A model generated the notes under the pieces. It was given only the letters and a program-made list of their open reading frames with translations. It had not been told where the DNA came from and made no database searches. From Chryseobacterium sp. 52 (GTDB lineage Bacteria > Bacteroidota > Bacteroidia > Flavobacteriales > Weeksellaceae), in assembly GCF_002754245.1 (NCBI RefSeq), contig NZ_PEEX01000001.1:4444001-4508000 (forward strand): a stretch of DNA of 64,000 nt, read 5' to 3'. The position numbers were made by a program, and so were the translations under genes. Numbering within the stretch: the stretch's first letter is position 1; every line of letters begins with the position of its first letter. This document shows positions 8,105 to 16,169 of the stretch, one piece after another.

Positions 8105-8596
8105 ATGACAACTACAGCAACAGCCACTAAACAATTTATGACTTCTGATCAGTTATTAGAGCACTGGCAAGGACACAGAAACCTGACAAGAAGAGTCATC
8201 GAAACTTTCCCTGAGAAAGAATTATTTGAATTTTCTGTAGGCGGTATGAGACCTTTTGCAAAACTTGCACAAGAACTAATTGGTATCGCCGGACCTGCTT
8301 TAAAAGGAATTATTAATAAAAATATGGAAGCCTACAATGAAGAAGGATTTGTTCCGAAAACCAAAGAAGATTTGTTAAAAAGATGGGATGAAGAAACTGA
8401 TGTGATCAATCATTATTTCGGTCAGATTACGGAAGAGCGTTTACAGGAAACGTTTAATTTATTCGGCCAGTATGAATTTCCGGTGTATCAGAACATTCTT
8501 TACTTTGTAGATAATGAAATTCACCACAGAGGCCAGGGATATACGTATCTGAGAGCTTTAGGAATTGAGCCCCCTTTTTTTTGGGAGAGATTTTAG
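8105..8596 (+). CDS. DinB-family protein
   Basis: The 163-residue protein is a four-helix-bundle DinB/YfiT-type protein. A histidine lies early in the sequence (LEHWQGHRN) and a second pair is in DNEIHHRGQGYTYLRALG near the C-terminus, the typical metal-binding positions and the most conserved motif of the family. Members are metal-dependent enzymes or thiol-transferase-like proteins of mostly unknown substrate, often induced by stress. It is convergent with the WYL regulator gene; regulation by that protein is possible but not shown. Confidence 0.8.
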   Translation: MTTTATATKQFMTSDQLLEHWQGHRNLTRRVIETFPEKELFEFSVGGMRPFAKLAQELIGIAGPALKGIINKNMEAYNEEGFVPKTKEDLLKRWDEETDVINHYFGQITEERLQETFNLFGQYEFPVYQNILYFVDNEIHHRGQGYTYLRALGIEPPFFWERF

Positions 8597-8783
8597 GTTC
8601 ATTAATGCCTTTGCTTAGGCTGAAGATGTTAATTCAGTTCAGGCAAAAAGACGAAACTTCAGAATCACAAAACACATCATTCAGATTATCCATCCATTAA
8701 ATAAGACGCCCTGGATTTTGTTGTTTTTATTTTTGTCTTTTAGTTTAAATAGAATTTTCTTTATTCAAATTATATAAATCTCC

Positions 8784-8817
8784 AAACTCCGGTTTTTCCA
8801 ATGTGAAGCCGGAGTTT
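8784..8817 (+). terminator. Possible terminator between DinB gene and WYL regulator
   Basis: Arms AAACTCCGG (8784-8792) and CCGGAGTTT (8809-8817) with a 16-base loop, followed by TATTCTG on the plus strand. The stem is strong but the T run is short and it lies 190 bases after the DinB stop, so it may act in both directions. Confidence 0.5.
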
Positions 8818-8849
8818 TATTCTGTATGAATCACTTTTTGATCTTCTTT

Positions 8850-9803
8850 TTATTCTATCTTTTTTGAAATATTCAGCACTAAATTTTTGAGCTTTATTCT
8901 TAAAGATTCCGGTTCTATCACGGTCGCATGATCTGCAAAAGTGATGAGCCATCGCGGAAATCCGTCATCTATCCATTCTGTATCAAAGGTCATTTCAATG
9001 CCATGTTCCGTCTCTGTTTCTTCAATAAATCCGTAATATCTTTTTGAATTAGCAATATGCCTTATTATTTTTTTATCGACTAAAAGTCTGACCCTTGTTT
9101 TCTCTCCGTCCGAATATTTTCTGTAATCATTAATCTGGCCATATTCCTGAGAAAAAGGATTTTGGGTTTTAAAGATCTGCAGAATTCTGTCCACACGGAA
9201 CTGCCTGAAATCTTTTCTCAACGTACAGAAAGCCATGATATACCAGTAATTGAATTCAAAAAAAACACCAACCGCTTCAATTGTTCTTTCTGTCACCTGT
9301 GAATCCACCGTTTTATATTCAATGATCAACTGCGTTTTGTCTGCAATACTTTCCAGAATGATTGGAATGACGTTTTTAAGGGTGTCGCCGGACTGGGTAT
9401 GATGATGATAAACATCAATCTGCTTTTCAATGTTCTGAATAAGGCTTTTATCCGAATTCCGAAGGACTGAACGCACTTTTTCCATGGCGGTCTGATAATG
9501 ACTTCCCAGACTCTGGTGTGAAAATTTCTGCATCAGCTTTTCGGCAGTAATAAAACTCAGGACTTCCTGTTTCGTAAACATGACCGGCGGAAGTTTATAG
9601 CCATCCATCAGGGAATATCCGTTTCCGGCTTCTCCAATAATAGGAATTCCGGCATTTTCCAGGGTCTTCACATCCCGGTAAATTGTCCGGATACTGACAT
9701 CGAATTTTTCTGCAAGATCCTGTGCTCTTACGGTCGGCTTTGACTGTAATTGGGTAAGAATAGCGGTAACCCTGTCGAGTTTTTTAAGATAGTGATCATT
9801 CAT
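8850..9803 (-). CDS. YafY-type transcriptional regulator (HTH_11 plus WYL domain)
   Basis: The 317-residue protein has an N-terminal winged HTH of the DeoR/HTH_11 type (residues about 8-60, RAQDLAEKFDVSIRTIYRDVKTLENAG) and a C-terminal WYL domain (about 140-230) with the pattern FFEFNYWYIMAFCTLRKDFRQFRVDRI. WYL regulators are ligand- or nucleic-acid-sensing repressors or activators; the target here is unknown. The final segment (WLITFADHATVIEPESLR) is the WCX-type extension common in YafY proteins. A -7 box is 10 bases before the start codon. Confidence 0.88.
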   Translation of the reverse strand: MNDHYLKKLDRVTAILTQLQSKPTVRAQDLAEKFDVSIRTIYRDVKTLENAGIPIIGEAGNGYSLMDGYKLPPVMFTKQEVLSFITAEKLMQKFSHQSLGSHYQTAMEKVRSVLRNSDKSLIQNIEKQIDVYHHHTQSGDTLKNVIPIILESIADKTQLIIEYKTVDSQVTERTIEAVGVFFEFNYWYIMAFCTLRKDFRQFRVDRILQIFKTQNPFSQEYGQINDYRKYSDGEKTRVRLLVDKKIIRHIANSKRYYGFIEETETEHGIEMTFDTEWIDDGFPRWLITFADHATVIEPESLRIKLKNLVLNISKKIE

Positions 9804-9813
9804 ATTGATATGG

Positions 9814-9821
9814 CAAATCTA
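9814..9821 (-). promoter_or_regulatory. -7 promoter element for the WYL regulator gene
   Basis: On the minus strand this is TAGATTTG, a full TAnnTTTG match, 10 bases before the ATG. With the usual distance from box to start site the mRNA leader would be only a few bases long. Confidence 0.45.
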
Positions 9822-9905
9822 TCACTCTTTTTTCGTCTGGAAAATATAAATTATGATTTTAAAAGTAAGAAATTTTTTCTGCGTTTTTTTAGAGTTTGAC
9901 TATTT

Positions 9906-9970
9906 TCTCTCGCAGATTGGACAGATTCAGCAGATCCGTAATGCGTAAAATCTGTGTGAACTGTGAGAAG
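9906..9970. repeat. Degenerate inverted repeat (CAGATT words)
   Basis: The left part reads TCTCTCGCAGATTGGACAGA and the right part, on the other strand, CTTCTCACAGTTCACACAGA, so the ends are related inverted copies with several CAGATT words. It lies just beyond the stop of the ABC exporter gene. It is probably an eroded interspersed repeat; a terminator role is possible but there is no clean stem. Confidence 0.35.
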
Positions 9971-9988
9971 TGAAAAATATATTTACAA

Positions 9989-11797
9989 TCAATTATCTTT
10001 AAAAGAATTTACAAGCTTATCAAGGTTTAAGCTTCTTGCGGAGGCATCAAAGATTTCACGATATGTTCCATTGAGCTGAACCAGTTCGTCATGAGTTCCA
10101 TTTTCTACGACTCTTCCTTTTTTCATCACATAAATAGTGTCAGAATCCAGAATCTGTGACAGTGAATGGGAAATAATGACTACTGTACGACCTGCTTTTA
10201 TTGCATCAAGTGAATTTTTAATCTGCTCCGTAGCAATAGCATCCAGACTGGCCGTTGGTTCATCCAGGAAAATAATGGGTGGATTTTTTAAGAATAATCT
10301 TGCAATGGCAATCCTCTGCTGCTGTCCACCGGAAAGCTGGGTAGCATCATGCTGATAACCGTCCGGAAGATCCAGAATCTGATCGTGCAAATATGCTTTT
10401 CTTGAAGCTTCCTGAATTTCCTCAAAACTGGCATTCATATCACCGTAGCGGATATTGTCTTCAATGCTGCCCTGAAAAATATGGTTTTTCTGTAATACGA
10501 GGCCAAGATCATTTCTCAGAAAAGTATTATCGAAATCATTTAAATTAACATTATCCAAAAGAATTTCTCCGGAATTGGGAAGATAGAATTTACACAGAAG
10601 ATTGATGACTGTGGATTTTCCGGCACCACTCAGTCCTACAAGTGCGGTAGTTTTTCCGTTCTCAATTTTCATAGAAACGTCATGAAGGGCTCTTGTTCCG
10701 TTTGGATAACTAAAGTCTACATTTTTTAATTCAAAATTACCTTTGATCTCTTTTTCTACAAAAGTTCCGTTCTGTTCCGTTTCATCATCTGCATTCAGGA
10801 TTTCGAAATAGCCTTCAGCATAGATCATGGCATCATTCATATCATCGTAGATTCTGTGCAGCTGGCGGATAGGAGCCGAAATATTGTTGAAGAGCATAAT
10901 ATGAAGCATAATCGCACCAATGGTCATCTGTTGGTCCAGTACAAGATACACGGTCAAAAGGATGATTAAAACGACTCCGAACTGTTCAATAAACGTTTTC
11001 AGACCGTCATAAATAAAGTTGGTTTTCCTTGTGAACATCTGGCTTTCCATCAGTTCCATCTGCAAATCGTACTGTTTTTTACCTTCAAATTTTTCACGCA
11101 CAAAACTTTTGATCACCATAATAGAATTGATGAGATTAAGCAGTCCTGAAGTTTTTCTCTCCCTTTGGTTTCTAAGCTGACGGCGCACTCCCCCAAGCTT
11201 TTTTGCCTGCAAAGAGCTGATATAAAAATAGATGGGGACAATAATGGTAGAAACCATTCCCACATACACATTCTGCATATACATGATGATGAGCGCAATA
11301 ATGGCATTGGAAAAAAGTGGAAGGATATCAATAAAAAAGTTTTGCACCAGTTTTGTCAGACTTTCAATCCCACGGTCTATCCTGATCTGCAATTTTCCGG
11401 ACTCATGATTTTCATCATTGAAATAGGCAACTCTGTACCTCAAAATCTTGTCAATTGCCGACTGAGCAAGAACGGAGCTTACATTGATCCTTATTTTTTC
11501 ACCATAAAATTTCTGCCCGAAATTGATAAAAATATTAAGAAGTTCTTTTCCGAGTAAAATAATGGAGATTACTATCAAAATATGGACACCTTCAGACATC
11601 GGATGTGGAAGATGAGCGATTTCAGTGACCTCATCTACCGTATACTTTAATACGATGGGGTTTACCTGTGCAGCCAGAGCTCCTAAGAAAGTAAGAAACA
11701 GTGTTCCGTAGATCATTAAACGGTAAGGTTTGATAAATGGAACGAGCTGTTTATAGATTCCAAATAATGTGACGGTTCTGTTAAAAGGTTTTGCCAT
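9989..11797 (-). CDS. ABC exporter, fused permease and ATPase (MsbA type)
   Basis: This 602-residue half-transporter has a six-helix membrane domain (about residues 25-315) and an ATPase domain. Walker A is GLSGAGKST (388-396), the Q-loop is in LVLQKN near 434, the signature is LSGGQQQR (488-495), Walker B is IIFLDEP (508-514), and the H-loop is in VIISHSLSQ. It works as a dimer in the inner membrane, exporting lipids, drugs or peptides; the substrate is not evident. There is no N-terminal C39 peptidase domain, so it is not a bacteriocin-processing exporter. It is monocistronic and divergent from hmp. Confidence 0.9.
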   Translation of the reverse strand: MAKPFNRTVTLFGIYKQLVPFIKPYRLMIYGTLFLTFLGALAAQVNPIVLKYTVDEVTEIAHLPHPMSEGVHILIVISIILLGKELLNIFINFGQKFYGEKIRINVSSVLAQSAIDKILRYRVAYFNDENHESGKLQIRIDRGIESLTKLVQNFFIDILPLFSNAIIALIIMYMQNVYVGMVSTIIVPIYFYISSLQAKKLGGVRRQLRNQRERKTSGLLNLINSIMVIKSFVREKFEGKKQYDLQMELMESQMFTRKTNFIYDGLKTFIEQFGVVLIILLTVYLVLDQQMTIGAIMLHIMLFNNISAPIRQLHRIYDDMNDAMIYAEGYFEILNADDETEQNGTFVEKEIKGNFELKNVDFSYPNGTRALHDVSMKIENGKTTALVGLSGAGKSTVINLLCKFYLPNSGEILLDNVNLNDFDNTFLRNDLGLVLQKNHIFQGSIEDNIRYGDMNASFEEIQEASRKAYLHDQILDLPDGYQHDATQLSGGQQQRIAIARLFLKNPPIIFLDEPTASLDAIATEQIKNSLDAIKAGRTVVIISHSLSQILDSDTIYVMKKGRVVENGTHDELVQLNGTYREIFDASARSLNLDKLVNSFKDN

Positions 11798-11872
11798 GAG
11801 AATTTGTTAGTCAAAAATTATGCATTTTTTGCGAGAAACACATGAATTCTTCTCATAAACTTTCAAATTTAA

Positions 11873-11897
11873 ATTGTTGCATTTAAAATACAACAAT
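11873..11897. promoter_or_regulatory. NsrR-type operator of hmp-nsrR
   Basis: A 25-base near-perfect palindrome: ATTGTTG at the left end, CAACAAT at the right end and an ATTT-A-AAAT core; only the bases at positions 8 and 18 and the centre break symmetry. The centre resembles the NsrR consensus built around ATTTAAAAT. It lies 14 bases upstream of the -7 box at 11912-11919, where a bound repressor would block RNA polymerase. The second gene of the operon encodes an NsrR-like protein. Confidence 0.75.
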
Positions 11898-11911
11898 ATG
11901 ATTTTTTGTTG

Positions 11912-11919
11912 TAGATTTG
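11912..11919 (+). promoter_or_regulatory. -7 promoter element for hmp-nsrR
   Basis: TAGATTTG matches TAnnTTTG and lies 22 bases before the hmp ATG. No TTG occurs at -33 spacing; that region is occupied by the right half of the palindromic operator. Confidence 0.55.
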
Positions 11920-11941
11920 TATCATTATTAAATAAAACAAA

Positions 11942-13147
11942 ATGAATTTTAATCAAAAAGAATTAGTAAAATCGACAGTACCTATCTTAAAAACCAACGG
12001 TACAGATCTCACAAAGTATTTTTACAGAAGAATGTTTAAAGATCATCCGGAATTAAAAAACATTTTCAACATGAGTAATCAGGCCAGCGGAAAGCAGCAG
12101 CATGCCTTGGCCGGGGCCGTTCTTGCCTATGCTGAACATATTGAAAATCCTGAAGTCCTGATCAATGTTTTAAAATCGATCGGTAATAAGCATGTAAGTC
12201 TCAACATTTCTCCTGAGCAATATGACATCGTAGGCTTTCATTTAATTTCTTCTATAAAGGAGGTATTGGGAGACACTGCTACTGATGATTTAATAGAAGC
12301 ATGGACACAGGCGTATAATGAGCTGGCTCAGATTATGATTTCTATAGAGGAAGGATTATATCAGTCTAATTTAAAGAAATCCGGAGGCTGGAAAGGCTGG
12401 AGAGCATTTATAATTGCTGATATTGTTGAGGAAAGCAGTGAGGTAAAATCTTTTTATCTGAAACCAAAAGATCAGGATCTTATTGGAGATTATCTTCCGG
12501 GACAATATCTGTCTGTAAAATTATTTGTTCCGGAACTGGGACATGAACAGGTGAGACAGTATAGTCTTTCATCGGCATTTAATCCGGAATATTACAGGAT
12601 ATCCGTAAAAAAGGAGCAGAACAATTCAAATTCTCCGGACGGAATTGTTTCCAATTTATTGCATGGTAAAGATAAAGGTGACGAAATATGGGTAAGTGCT
12701 CCTTCCGGCGTGTTTCATACCAGTTTTGCCACAGACCATCCTTTGGTTCTCATCAGCGGCGGGATAGGTATTACTCCTTTGCTGAGTATGCTTGAAACCA
12801 ACAAAAACAGTCTTCAGGAAAATCCAACGGTATGGGTACACAGCTGCAGAAATGAAAAAGTACATGCTTTTAAAGAACATATTAATGTTTTAAATAAAGA
12901 CAGCCAATGGCTTACCACTCACGTTTTTTATGAAACCTTATCGGAAAAAGAAAATACATCTGTAAAGGAAGGAAGAATTGATTTATCTGAACTGAAAGAC
13001 GAGGTATTGATTGACAATGCAAAGTATTATATTTGTGGCCCGGAAGTCTTTATAAAAGTACAGTATAATTCCCTGATTAATCTTGGGGTTGCACAGGAAG
13101 ACATTTTATACGAGGAGTTTGGACCTCAATTACTTCATTTTAATTAA
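11942..13147 (+). CDS. hmp: Flavohemoprotein, nitric oxide dioxygenase
   Basis: The 401-residue protein has a globin domain (1-140), an FAD-binding domain (about 150-260) and an NAD(P)H-binding domain (about 265-401). Haem-pocket residues are visible: B10 tyrosine Tyr28 in FYRRMF, E7 glutamine Gln52 and proximal His84 in GNKHVS. The flavin motif is RQYSLSS and the pyridine-nucleotide loop is ISGGIGITPLLSML. Hmp uses O2 and NAD(P)H to oxidise NO to nitrate in the cytoplasm. The length matches E. coli Hmp (396). It is the first gene of an operon with nsrR, six bases apart, under a palindromic operator, so it is probably NO-induced. Confidence 0.95.
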   Translation: MNFNQKELVKSTVPILKTNGTDLTKYFYRRMFKDHPELKNIFNMSNQASGKQQHALAGAVLAYAEHIENPEVLINVLKSIGNKHVSLNISPEQYDIVGFHLISSIKEVLGDTATDDLIEAWTQAYNELAQIMISIEEGLYQSNLKKSGGWKGWRAFIIADIVEESSEVKSFYLKPKDQDLIGDYLPGQYLSVKLFVPELGHEQVRQYSLSSAFNPEYYRISVKKEQNNSNSPDGIVSNLLHGKDKGDEIWVSAPSGVFHTSFATDHPLVLISGGIGITPLLSMLETNKNSLQENPTVWVHSCRNEKVHAFKEHINVLNKDSQWLTTHVFYETLSEKENTSVKEGRIDLSELKDEVLIDNAKYYICGPEVFIKVQYNSLINLGVAQEDILYEEFGPQLLHFN

Positions 13148-13153
13148 TTATCA

Positions 13154-13603
13154 ATGAAACTGAACCATTTCACCGATTACAGCCTGCGGGTATTAATTTA
13201 TGTAAACAAAAAAGGGAAGACCACTTCATCTTCTTTGGATGAATTGTCTGAAGAGCTGAATATATTACGTAATCATCTCATAAAAGTGGTTCAGTTTTTA
13301 TCTAAAGAAGAACTTGTCATTACAAAAAGAGGAAAAAACGGAGGAATTATTATATCTGATAAAGCGATGCAAACCGGATTGGGCAGCCTCATCCATTTAT
13401 TGGAACAGGATGATTCTCCTATCATTAACTGCCATACGAAACCGTGTGTTTTTATGCCTTTTAACTGTCAATTAAAATCTTTTTTCAACATCGCTTACCA
13501 GGCTTTTCTGGACAGCATGAATCAGCATCACTTATCAGATCTGGCGTTTAATAACTGGGACCATATTTTTCCAGGCCGACAAAATGTGCAAAACAATGCT
13601 TAA
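13154..13603 (+). CDS. nsrR: Rrf2-family nitric-oxide-sensing repressor, NsrR-like
   Basis: The 149-residue protein has the Rrf2 winged HTH (residues 1-80, starting MKLNHFTDYSLRVLIYV and ending with the wing KRGKNGGI) and three cysteines for an iron-sulfur cluster: Cys93, Cys98 and Cys105. The spacing C-x4-C-x6-C is close to E. coli NsrR (C-x4-C-x5-C) and unlike IscR. NO destroys the cluster and releases the repressor from DNA. Being co-transcribed with hmp behind a matching palindrome implies autoregulated control of NO detoxification. Confidence 0.9.
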   Translation: MKLNHFTDYSLRVLIYVNKKGKTTSSSLDELSEELNILRNHLIKVVQFLSKEELVITKRGKNGGIIISDKAMQTGLGSLIHLLEQDDSPIINCHTKPCVFMPFNCQLKSFFNIAYQAFLDSMNQHHLSDLAFNNWDHIFPGRQNVQNNA

Positions 13604-13638
13604 AAACACTGATTTCTTTATAATTCAAAAAATTCAGT

Positions 13639-14700
13639 TTATCCTTCGTAAAAATACGTTGTAAGATAATGCAGTTCAGGTCTGCTGACCGCTTTAGATT
13701 CATCCTGCGCCTGTTCCAGAGAGTACTGTGATGTCAGTTCTTTTCTTTGGAAAACAAAAGAATTATTAGCATTCTTATCTACCACTTCATTGAAAATATG
13801 TTCAATTTCAGAATTGGCAAGTGAGGCAAAACTGGCATCCTCAAAACCGTACATCAGTCTCAGATCATCAAACTGGCCGAAGTTTTCATCTACAAATCCC
13901 TGAAGCTGTGCTTTTGAGTCAAAATTACCTGCCCAGATGTTATAAATATATTTCTTCTTTTTCGGTTTGTCCAGAATACTCTGATATACAAAGTTTTCTC
14001 CAAGATAGGCTTCCCTTACCTGTGGATCGTTGGCAAGATCTTCCGGAAGTCCTTCTTTCAGGATATTCCCTTCAAACATGATGTATGTTTTATTGGTAAT
14101 GGCTAATGTCTGCTGTACGTTGTGGTCGGTAATCAGAATCCCGATATTTTTGTCAACCAGACTTCTTACAATCTTTTGGATATCTTCTACCGCAATAGGG
14201 TCAACCCCTGCGAAAGGTTCATCGAGAAGGATAAAGTTCGGACTTGTAGCCAGACAGCGTGCAATTTCGGTTCTACGTCTTTCCCCACCGGAAAGAAGGT
14301 CACCTCTGTTTTTACGGACATGCTGCAGCGAGAACTCTTCAACCAGTTCATCGCATTTGATCTGCTGTTCACGTCTTGACAATTTTGTAAGCTGCAATAC
14401 TCCCATGATATTTTCTTCTACGGAGAGTTTTCTGAAAATAGAAGCTTCCTGTGCCAGATATCCGATTCCCTTTTGGGCACGGCGGTACATCGCATCAGTA
14501 GTAATCTCCTGTTTATCGAGGAATATTTTTCCTGAGGTAGGCTTAACCAATCCTACAATCATATAAAACGAAGTGGTTTTTCCTGCTCCATTGGGACCAA
14601 GCAAACCAACAATTTCTCCCTGCTGAACCTGTACAGAAACGCCTTTTACTACTTTTTTGGGACCGTATTCCTTGATTAAGTTTTCTCCTCGTAAAATCAT
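13639..14700 (-). CDS. lptB: LPS-export ATPase LptB with extra C-terminal domain
   Basis: Residues 1-239 are a complete LptB: Walker A GPNGAGKT (35-42), signature LSGGERRR (136-143), Walker B FILLDEP (156-162), His193 in TDHN and the usual family end REAYLGENF. LptB energises the LptFG complex that extracts lipopolysaccharide from the inner membrane. The protein then continues for about 114 residues (240-353) after a KPKKKK linker. This tail starts YIYNIWAGNFDSKAQL and is acidic; its layout resembles the Imm22 immunity-protein family, which is an inference. E. coli LptB is 241 residues. The gene is convergent with nsrR and has a -7 box only five bases before the ATG. Confidence 0.88.
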   Translation of the reverse strand: MILRGENLIKEYGPKKVVKGVSVQVQQGEIVGLLGPNGAGKTTSFYMIVGLVKPTSGKIFLDKQEITTDAMYRRAQKGIGYLAQEASIFRKLSVEENIMGVLQLTKLSRREQQIKCDELVEEFSLQHVRKNRGDLLSGGERRRTEIARCLATSPNFILLDEPFAGVDPIAVEDIQKIVRSLVDKNIGILITDHNVQQTLAITNKTYIMFEGNILKEGLPEDLANDPQVREAYLGENFVYQSILDKPKKKKYIYNIWAGNFDSKAQLQGFVDENFGQFDDLRLMYGFEDASFASLANSEIEHIFNEVVDKNANNSFVFQRKELTSQYSLEQAQDESKAVSRPELHYLTTYFYEG

Positions 14701-14705
14701 AGGAG

Positions 14706-14713
14706 CAAAGATA
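14706..14713 (-). promoter_or_regulatory. -7 promoter element for lptB
   Basis: On the minus strand TATCTTTG, a perfect consensus, ends five bases before the ATG at 14700. The transcript would start at or next to the initiation codon. The rest of the 309-base gap 14701-15009 shows no gene or clear structure. Confidence 0.5.
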
Positions 14714-15009
14714 AAGTTTTTTTGAATTCAAATTTTAGATTATAAACGGTCTCTATCGTTTTTTAAGTGAATAGGCAAATTTTTTTATCGGTTTCAGAAA
14801 TTGTACACTTCAATATATTTTAAATCCATATCACATAACGGGAATCATCAATGGAGAAACCAAAAAGCAAAATAACCTTGTTATACTGAATAAAGTTGAA
14901 ATATTTAATTTCACAGGCTTTTAAAATATTAAGCCGTGATTTTGTAACTCCGAAGAATTTTATTCGACATATTCTAAAATTATTTTAATCATCAACAAAG
15001 AAATTAGCA

Positions 15010-15306
15010 ATGGAAAATTACGGTTATACAAAAACAGAAGGTACGCAGAACCAACAGCAGTTTAATATTCCTTACCGTTCGGAAAAGAAAATTCCGGCAG
15101 CAATATTAGGAATTCTTGTAGGCTGGCTGGCTTTAAATAAATTTTATCTGGGCTATACTAAAGAAGGGGTTATTCAGCTTGTTCTTAATATTGTCACTTT
15201 CGGAGCGGCTTCTATTATTCCTTTTATTGAAGGTATTTTATACCTGTTTATGAGTGACAAACAGTTTGATGACACGTATGTGAACGGGAAAAAGGGCTGG
15301 CTGTAA
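15010..15306 (+). CDS. TM2-domain membrane protein
   Basis: The 98-residue protein has a polar N-terminus (YGYTKTEGTQNQQQF is the style) followed by the TM2 domain: SEKKIPAAILGILVGWLALNKFYLGYTKEG and then a second hydrophobic segment ending in FIEGILYL. TM2 domains are two-helix hairpins with a conserved DRFYLG-like turn (here NKFYLG). Their function is unknown in bacteria. It opens an accessory islet of small genes; no operon partner is close enough to be sure. Confidence 0.85.
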   Translation: MENYGYTKTEGTQNQQQFNIPYRSEKKIPAAILGILVGWLALNKFYLGYTKEGVIQLVLNIVTFGAASIIPFIEGILYLFMSDKQFDDTYVNGKKGWL

Positions 15307-15396
15307 TAGATATTTAAACCTTAAATGGGTAATGATTTAAGATATGTATAATTTATTTACATAATTTTATACCACTTAATCACGAATCAAATTATT

Positions 15397-16125
15397 ATGA
15401 AAAATAATCAAGACCTGACAGATCTGCTTGCGCTGGACCTGGGTATTAATATTGTTGACAGAAGACCTTATGCCAAGGAAGTTTTCAAATGGCAGGATAT
15501 GGACCTTCTTCCCCACTCTTCTTCCGATACACTTTTGTGCGAAATCTTTGAATGGAACGGAAGAAACTGGAGAACCACCGGAAATAACCTCATCGGGTTT
15601 CTTTTTTCCGGAGAGGTATTGACTACCGTAAAGGAGCAGCTGATTAATACTCCGAAACATCCTGCTTTAATTCCGGATTTTGAATTTACGAAAGACAGTA
15701 TGATCGAATTTGGCTTATCTCTTCCTTCATTGTTCAATATTGGAGTAAACGGAGATATCAAAAATGCGAAAAGCTTTTCGGTACGGGTAAACGGCGTAAC
15801 AAAATCCAGAATCACCAATATAGACTCGCCGGGAATAGAAATTCTGAAAAATTATTCTTTGTTTACACAGGATCAATCTAAAGCATACAGAAAAAACATA
15901 AAGTTCAATTATCTGGGTACTTCCCTGTTCTATGCTGAAAGTGTGGAGATCTTCTTGGAAAAAGAATCGGGTGTAGGACTGGATGTAAGTTTCCAGACTC
16001 AGGATGTAGAAGTGGATGCCAAAATTGATACAGACACAAAGAAACATTTTGTTTTAAAATATTCAGGAAGTCAGGCTCCTTTTGCTGCAAAATTCACCAA
16101 AGGGAAAGATTTCAACATCATGTGA
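15397..16125 (+). CDS. Uncharacterised protein, possible gasdermin-like fold
   Basis: This 242-residue protein has no signal peptide, no membrane helix and no motif I know with certainty. It opens with LLALDLGINIVDRRPYA and later has a beta-rich half with FYAESVEIFLEKESGVGLDV and a final segment KYSGSQAPFAAKFTKGKDF. The order of these elements (short N-terminal leader, amphipathic beta segments, SGxGxDV turn, then YxGxxPxxFxxK) recalls bacterial gasdermins, pore-forming defence proteins of about 250 residues. I could not align it rigorously. There is no adjacent protease gene, which gasdermin loci usually have, and no cysteine near the N-terminus. It may be something else entirely. Confidence 0.7.
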   Translation: MKNNQDLTDLLALDLGINIVDRRPYAKEVFKWQDMDLLPHSSSDTLLCEIFEWNGRNWRTTGNNLIGFLFSGEVLTTVKEQLINTPKHPALIPDFEFTKDSMIEFGLSLPSLFNIGVNGDIKNAKSFSVRVNGVTKSRITNIDSPGIEILKNYSLFTQDQSKAYRKNIKFNYLGTSLFYAESVEIFLEKESGVGLDVSFQTQDVEVDAKIDTDTKKHFVLKYSGSQAPFAAKFTKGKDFNIM

Positions 16126-16169
16126 TAAATTTTTATTATTTTAGTTTGACTAACCTATAAAATATTTTC

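Noticed and set aside
9989..11797. ABC exporter considered as a peptide-processing exporter for the GG-leader peptides
   Set aside because: It has no N-terminal C39 peptidase domain and lies 4 kb away on the other side of hmp-nsrR and lptB.
14701..15009. 309-base gap before the TM2 gene, checked for small RNA or peptide
   Set aside because: Only the lptB -7 box is convincing; no hairpin terminator, riboswitch-like structure or open frame was found.
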